The translations under genes were made by a program, and so were the position numbers. The notes below the pieces were generated by a model that was given only the letters and a program-made list of their open reading frames with translations, was not told the origin of the DNA and ran no database searches. Shown piece by piece: positions 7,840 through 11,419 of a DNA stretch of 11,419 nucleotides (within the stretch, counting starts at the first letter, position 1; every line of letters begins with the position of its first letter). Source of the DNA: an uncultured bacterium (GTDB lineage Bacteria > Verrucomicrobiota > Kiritimatiellia > RFP12 > UBA1067); NCBI GenBank assembly GCA_900547945.1, contig URIT01000108.1:1-11419 (forward strand), written 5' to 3'.

Positions 7840-10594
7840 ACGCGAGCGACGGATCGAGCGGATAGCGGCCGAAGTTCGCGCCGTACACGGCGAGGCCGCC
7901 CTTCTCCGTTTCCAGCCGGATCGTCACCTTGCCCTCCTTCCCCTTCGCGAGCACGTCGGCGGGAATCGGCGCCTCCACGAGCCAGCCGTAGCTGCCGGCC
8001 TCGTGGAGCGTCCGGTCGCGCGGCTGCGCGAACCAGGAGAGGATGCCGCGGTGGTCGGCCGGGTCGTCCTCCAGCTTCTGGGTCTTGACGAGGACGCCGT
8101 TCGCGTACACCTTCACCATGCTCGGCCACTTCTCGTCGCTCGTCATCGGGTAGGCGTTCGGGTTCTTCGCGCGGTTGGCGAACCCGCCGCCCAGCATGCA
8201 GTCGAGATCGCGCACGCCCTTGTCGAGGTCCTTCGTGTCCTTCGCGTTGAGGCGCTTGGCGGAGAGTTCGGCGCGGAAGGTGGCGGCCTTCCCGGCGGGC
8301 ACGCCCGCGAAGGTGTATTCGAAGAAGCCCTTCCCCGCGCCGTTGGCCTTGAGGCCGTCCAGCACGTTCCACTGCTTCTGGCTCCACGCGGCCTGGGTGA
8401 AGGCGGCGGGGGGGACGGAGACGGCGTTCGCCGCCGCCTCGCCGCGCGTGACGAAGCAGGCGAAGTTGCGCGCGACGGTCTCCGCGCCGTCCTTGAGGAC
8501 GAAGCAGACCGTGCCGCACGCGGTCGTGCGGGGCAGCGCGACGGGCACGTCGAAGAGGCGGCCGTTCTGCCACGAGGCGGCCGTGAAGGCGCCCGCGTCC
8601 TGCCACTCCCCCTCCACGGGCTTCCCGGCCGCGTCCCAGGCGCGCACCCGGTAGGCGACGGCGAGGCGGCGGCCGGCGTAGCGGTCCGTCGTGAGCGACA
8701 CGTCCACCGGCATCGTCCAGGTCTCGCCCGCCTTGAAGGCGCGGCAGAGCTCGGCGTCGAGCGGCAGGTAGGCGTCCGCATGCCAGTCCGTGAGCGAGCT
8801 GCCGGGGAAGAGCTCCTCGATGCCCGTGTACTTGGGCGTGCGGTCGAAGCGCACGTAGCCGTTCCACTCGTTGATCACGTCGTGGTGTTCGGTGTAGAGC
8901 CAGCCCCCGCACTGGAGACGGCGACGGAAGGCGTTGATCATCAGGTGGTAGTCCCACGACCAGTCGCAGTCGCCCGTCGAGCCCCTGTAGCCCCAGACGT
9001 TGCCGCACTCGCTGTTCAGCATCGGCGCGTTGCCCTGCACGAAGCCGCCGATGTAGTTCGCCTTCGAGCCGGGGAACGTGTCGCGGCACCAGGCGGCGAC
9101 GGCCCCTTCCCAGCGGTAGCCGGGTTCGTAGGCGTGCCAGGTGTTGAGGTCCGTCACCACGTGGTCGCGGTTGCAGGGCGAGTTGTCCTCCACGAGGCGG
9201 GTGGGGTCGAGCGCCTTCGCCTTCGCGTAGGCGTCCGCCACGGCGCGCTGCACCCACGGCGCATAGCGCTTCGCGCGGTCCCGGCCCCAGTTCTGCCCGT
9301 CGACGAAGAGGCCCCACGTCTCGTTGAACAGCACCCAGGAGAAGATGGAGGGGTGGTTGAAGTCGCGCTTGACCATGCCCTCGAAGCAGAACCAGTGTTC
9401 GCGGAACATCGCCTCGGAGGCGGGGCCCCAGGCGCACGGCACGTCGGCCATGATCAGGAGGCCGAGCCGGTCCGCCCAGTAGAGCTTGCGCGGCACCTCC
9501 ACCTTGATGTGGATGCGGTTGCCGGAGAGCGCGAGCTTCTTCGAGAGCAGGATCTCGTTCTTCATGAATTCGTCCGAGGGGAACGTGTAGAAGCCGTCCG
9601 GGTGGTAGCTCTGGTCCAGCGTGAGCTGCAGGTAGAGGGGCTTGCCGTTCAGCGTCACGTAGGGGTGTTCGGTTCCCGGCAGTTTGCCGACAGACACCTT
9701 GCGCATGCCGAAGTAGGTGCGCACCTCGTCCGTCTCCGCCGCGCCGGCCTCCCGTCCGCCCGGCTTCAGCGCGCAGACGACCTCGTAGAGGTAGGGGTTC
9801 TCCAGGTCCCAGAGCTTGACGTCGCGCAGCGCGATCTTCATCTTCGCGCGCATCTGCCCCGGCGCGAAGGCGACGGTCGCGGGCTTGGCGCGGTCCTCCT
9901 CGCGGAAGCGGACCTCGAAGGCGAGCGGTTCCTTCGCCGGCGCCCCCAGGCGGATGTCCGCCGTGACGGACTGGCTTTCGATGTCCGGCGTGAAGCGGAC
10001 CGTCTCCAGGAACTCGTTTCCGCGCGCCTCCAGGTAGACCGTCTGCCACACGCCGCGCGCGTTGCCGTATCCCTGCTTGCCGTAGAGCCGCCAGCTCGAA
10101 CCCGCCCGCGCGGCGGGCTCGTCCCACGCACGCAGCGTGATCCGCTGCGCCTCGCCCCACTTCACGAGGTCCGTCAGCTCGAACTCGAACGGCGTGTAGC
10201 CGCCCATGTGCTCGCCGAGCCAGACGCCGTCGAACCACCCCGTCGTGTCGTGGTCGCTCGCGCCGACGACGAGGAAGACGCGCTTCCCCTTCCAGGCCTC
10301 CGGCACCGTCACCTCGCGCCGGTACCAGCCGATGTCCGCCTCGTCCTTTACGCCGGAAAGCGCGCTCCCCCACGAAAACGGCACCACGATGAAGCGGTCG
10401 AACTTCGCGTTGTCCGCGTCGAACCACTTCTCGCCCACGCCGACGTCCGCCTTGTCGAACGCGAAGCGCCAGGTCCCGTTGAGGTTCAGCCACTCGGTCC
10501 GCTCCCAGTCCGGACGCGGGTGCTCCGGCAGGGGAATCCCGGCGCAAACCCCCAGGGCCACGCACACGGCCACCAGCATCGTCAGTCTCTTCAT
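7832..10594 (-). CDS. secreted glycoside hydrolase family 2 protein (beta-glycosidase)
   Basis: The 920-residue protein starts with a signal peptide (MKRLTMLVAVCVALGVCAG, cleavage near residue 19-20). A GH2 jelly-roll sugar-binding domain (about 30-200) with LNLNGTWRFAFD, GWYRREVTVPEAWKGKRVFLV and GARGVW-like motifs follows, then an Ig-like domain (about 200-310), then a TIM barrel with VKRDFNHPSIFSWVLFNETWG. E425 in FNE is the expected acid/base, and E529 in NSECG the likely nucleophile, followed by GWLYTEHHDVINEWNGY. A long C-terminal beta-rich extension (about 640-920) follows the barrel. The start at 10592-10594 is chosen because it gives the signal peptide and has AAGGA about 8 bases upstream. 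GH2 covers beta-galactosidase, glucuronidase and mannosidase activities; the substrate cannot be told from sequence. No polysaccharide utilisation cluster is visible next to it. Confidence 0.92.
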   Translation of the reverse strand: MKRLTMLVAVCVALGVCAGIPLPEHPRPDWERTEWLNLNGTWRFAFDKADVGVGEKWFDADNAKFDRFIVVPFSWGSALSGVKDEADIGWYRREVTVPEAWKGKRVFLVVGASDHDTTGWFDGVWLGEHMGGYTPFEFELTDLVKWGEAQRITLRAWDEPAARAGSSWRLYGKQGYGNARGVWQTVYLEARGNEFLETVRFTPDIESQSVTADIRLGAPAKEPLAFEVRFREEDRAKPATVAFAPGQMRAKMKIALRDVKLWDLENPYLYEVVCALKPGGREAGAAETDEVRTYFGMRKVSVGKLPGTEHPYVTLNGKPLYLQLTLDQSYHPDGFYTFPSDEFMKNEILLSKKLALSGNRIHIKVEVPRKLYWADRLGLLIMADVPCAWGPASEAMFREHWFCFEGMVKRDFNHPSIFSWVLFNETWGLFVDGQNWGRDRAKRYAPWVQRAVADAYAKAKALDPTRLVEDNSPCNRDHVVTDLNTWHAYEPGYRWEGAVAAWCRDTFPGSKANYIGGFVQGNAPMLNSECGNVWGYRGSTGDCDWSWDYHLMINAFRRRLQCGGWLYTEHHDVINEWNGYVRFDRTPKYTGIEELFPGSSLTDWHADAYLPLDAELCRAFKAGETWTMPVDVSLTTDRYAGRRLAVAYRVRAWDAAGKPVEGEWQDAGAFTAASWQNGRLFDVPVALPRTTACGTVCFVLKDGAETVARNFACFVTRGEAAANAVSVPPAAFTQAAWSQKQWNVLDGLKANGAGKGFFEYTFAGVPAGKAATFRAELSAKRLNAKDTKDLDKGVRDLDCMLGGGFANRAKNPNAYPMTSDEKWPSMVKVYANGVLVKTQKLEDDPADHRGILSWFAQPRDRTLHEAGSYGWLVEAPIPADVLAKGKEGKVTIRLETEKGGLAVYGANFGRYPLDPSLAYE

Positions 10595-10652
10595 GTCGTT
10601 TCCTTTCGTTCTTCTCGAAGCTCTCGGCATGCCCGTAGGACATACCGCGCAC

Positions 10653-10682
10653 AGTCTACCACATCCCCGTCTCCGCCGCCAG
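10653..10682 (-). promoter_or_regulatory. candidate GH2 promoter
   Basis: On the - strand, TAGACT (10653-10658) is preceded by TG one base upstream (TGGTAGACT), the same extended -10 form as the other promoters here. The -35 region is weak: CTGGCG at 10677-10682 with an 18-bp spacer matches TTGACA at 3 of 6. The predicted leader is about 50-60 nt with AAGGA before the GH2 ATG. Confidence 0.45.
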
Positions 10683-10744
10683 CCGCTACCGACCGCGTCG
10701 AGGTGCGGAACGTCCGTCGCCCGGACGTCGCGCGCCCATTCTGA

Positions 10745-10770
10745 GGCCTCCTTGCTTCAGGCCCTTTTTT
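10745..10770 (+). terminator. terminator-like hairpin with T6
   Basis: GGCCT (10745-10749) and AGGCC (10759-10763) form a 5-bp GC-rich stem with a 9-nt loop, followed one base later by six T residues (10765-10770). It is oriented for a rightward transcript, yet no rightward gene lies to its left. It may be a chance structure, or stop antisense transcription leaving the GH2 region. Confidence 0.3.
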
Positions 10771-10903
10771 CCCTCACGCAGAGGCGCGGAGAGGCAGAGA
10801 ACGCAGAGGTTCATTGGGTTGATCGTGTTGTCTCGTTCTCCGTCATCGTCTCAATCTTCCTTCCTCTCTGCGCTCTCCGCCTCTCCGCACCTCTGCGCGA
10901 GGA
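10771..10903. repeat. GCAGAG-rich imperfect inverted repeat (38-bp arms, about 57-nt loop)
   Basis: The left arm 10771-10808 and the right arm 10866-10903 are reverse complements at 33 of 38 positions without gaps. The arms are built from degenerate CGCAGAGG-like units (cgcagagg, cgcggagagg, cgcagagg). All five differences are transitions, and each would be a G-U pair in a leftward (- strand) RNA but an A-C mismatch in a rightward one. It lies upstream of the GH2 promoter. Similar GCAGAG-rich palindromes occur as dispersed non-coding repeats in diverse environmental bacteria, so this may be a MITE-like or REP-like element; no target-site duplication or transposase is visible. Confidence 0.75.
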
Positions 10904-10929
10904 GCCCCCCCACCAGGGCAACAGCAATA

Positions 10930-11013
10930 AAGTATTTCGGCACCTTCCACACGATGGGCGAAAAGCTCGTGTTTGACGACATCGACGCTTCCATCGCCAG
11001 ACGAAAGACGTGA
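10930..11013 (+). pseudogene. short coding-like fragment ending MGEKLVFDDIDASIARRKT
   Basis: In the frame of 10930 the codons read KYFGTFHTMGEKLVFDDIDA and then SIARRKT to a TGA at 11011-11013. The amino-acid composition is protein-like, unlike the Arg/Pro/Ser-rich shadows typical of GC-rich sequence. It cannot be extended leftward except into the inverted repeat, and the only ATG (10954) would give 19 residues with no good ribosome binding site. I do not recognise the family. It may be the surviving tail of a gene cut by the repeat, or a chance open segment. Confidence 0.25.
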
Positions 11014-11031
11014 TCGTAAGAACGGACGGAC

Positions 11032-11071
11032 GGAGGCTGTCGGGAGGTTCGCTCCGCGCTGCTTAGCCTCC
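11032..11071. repeat. nested inverted repeat
   Basis: GGAGGCT (11032-11038) pairs with AGCCTCC (11065-11071), and inside it GGAG (11043-11046) can pair with CTCC (11052-11055) over a short loop. The outer stem is followed by CCTTT on the + strand, too weak a T run to call a terminator. The stretch from about 11014 to 11204 holds nothing else I can support. Confidence 0.35.
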
Positions 11072-11204
11072 CCTTTCGCGCTCGTCTTTCCGAGTTGGAC
11101 CTGTTCCCCGTTTCCCGACGCCCCCTCAATCGCGCAAGAGCATTCGCGGAACGGGCAGAGCATTTGTAGATTTTCGCGGCAGGGCGCGTCGCCCCGCGAC
11201 CGCC

Positions 11205-11417
11205 GGCTACCTTCCGCTCCTCGGCGCGGCGAAAAACGTCTCGGTCGCATACGCGCCCGTCACGAACGAGGACTACGCCAAGTTCACGGGGAAGCCGGCC
11301 GCAGAGGTATAATGTAGAACGAGCCTTTTCTCAACGGTGGGAAAGGATGCGTTCTTTGACGACTGGCTGGACGGAAAGCGACTTGCAAACATGCCGACGC
11401 GCGCGCTTGCGCCGTGA
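11205..11417 (+). pseudogene. decayed coding remnant, possibly formylglycine-generating-enzyme-like
   Basis: In one frame (codons starting at 11205) the sequence reads GYLPLLGAAKNVSVAYAPVT then NEDYAKFTGKPAAEV, is broken by an in-frame TAA (11310-11312), and continues as STVGKDAFFDDWLDGKRLAN and MPTRALAP to a TGA at 11415-11417. The APVTNEDYAKFTGKP part resembles the x-V-T-N-x-x-Y-x-x-F motif near the start of FGE-sulfatase (SUMF1/EgtB-type) domains, which are abundant in verrucomicrobial and planctomycete genomes. The second part is not recognised. No start codon with a ribosome binding site precedes it, and the frame is closed by a TAG at 11064-11066. A degraded gene is the simplest reading; similarity was judged by eye only. 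Confidence 0.3.
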
Positions 11418-11419
11418 AG

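Noticed and set aside
10537..10594. Lipoprotein signal in the GH2 protein (Cys near residue 18)
   Set aside because: The residues before the Cys are LGV, which lack the small residue needed at -1 of a lipobox; an ordinary signal peptide fits better.
10771..10903. CRISPR array or intact insertion sequence at the GCAGAG-rich repeat
   Set aside because: There are only two arms in inverted orientation, no regularly spaced direct repeats, no spacers, no transposase and no target-site duplication.
11347..11419. Possible new + strand gene starting ATG at 11347 with a TATAAT at 11308-11313 upstream
   Set aside because: GGGAAAGG abuts the ATG with no spacer, the -35 is poor, and the encoded residues look like GC-rich noise; the alternative frame looks more protein-like.

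Overview
The window reads as a GC-rich bacterial chromosome segment. The best guess is an anaerobic member of the Planctomycetes-Verrucomicrobia-Chlamydiae group, possibly a Kiritimatiellae-like or other Verrucomicrobiota gut or sediment lineage. That guess is inference, resting on an SHD1-type C-terminal domain (family common in that superphylum), a strictly anaerobic class III ribonucleotide reductase, a secreted GH2 glycosidase, and a GCAGAG-rich inverted repeat of a style seen in such genomes. No 16S or other decisive marker is present.

Left part (1-3309, + strand): the tail of an SHD1-domain protein is followed by a GC-rich hairpin. Next comes a regulatory region with two NrdR-box-like operators exactly 32 bp apart, placed just upstream of an extended -10 promoter. 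This drives nrdD-nrdG, the anaerobic ribonucleoside-triphosphate reductase and its radical-SAM activase, separated by 11 bp.

Centre and right (3299-10594, all - strand): transcription runs leftward. In transcription order the genes are a secreted GH2 glycosidase, an RluA-family pseudouridine synthase overlapping it by 8 bp, then a strong promoter followed by tRNA-Arg(ACG), initiator tRNA-fMet, infA (IF-1) and an Uup-type ABC-F ATPase. After these come recA, with its own extended -10 promoter, and rsfS, a ribosome silencing factor. The end of rsfS overlaps the end of nrdG tail to tail by 11 bp. The tRNA-fMet/infA/ABC-F/rsfS content gives the segment a translation-initiation and ribosome-state theme beside recA and nucleotide supply.

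Far right (10595-11419): there is no intact gene. It holds the GH2 promoter, a terminator-like hairpin, a 38-bp-arm imperfect inverted repeat whose five mismatches all become G-U pairs in a leftward transcript, a smaller inverted repeat, and apparent remnants of decayed protein-coding sequence, one resembling the start of a formylglycine-generating-enzyme-like domain. I see no CRISPR array, no intact mobile element and no clear new multi-gene defence system. The most interesting items are the tandem NrdR operator, the unusual initiator tRNA, the strand-biased hairpin repeat, and the shared TG-n-TA-n-n-n-T promoter form.
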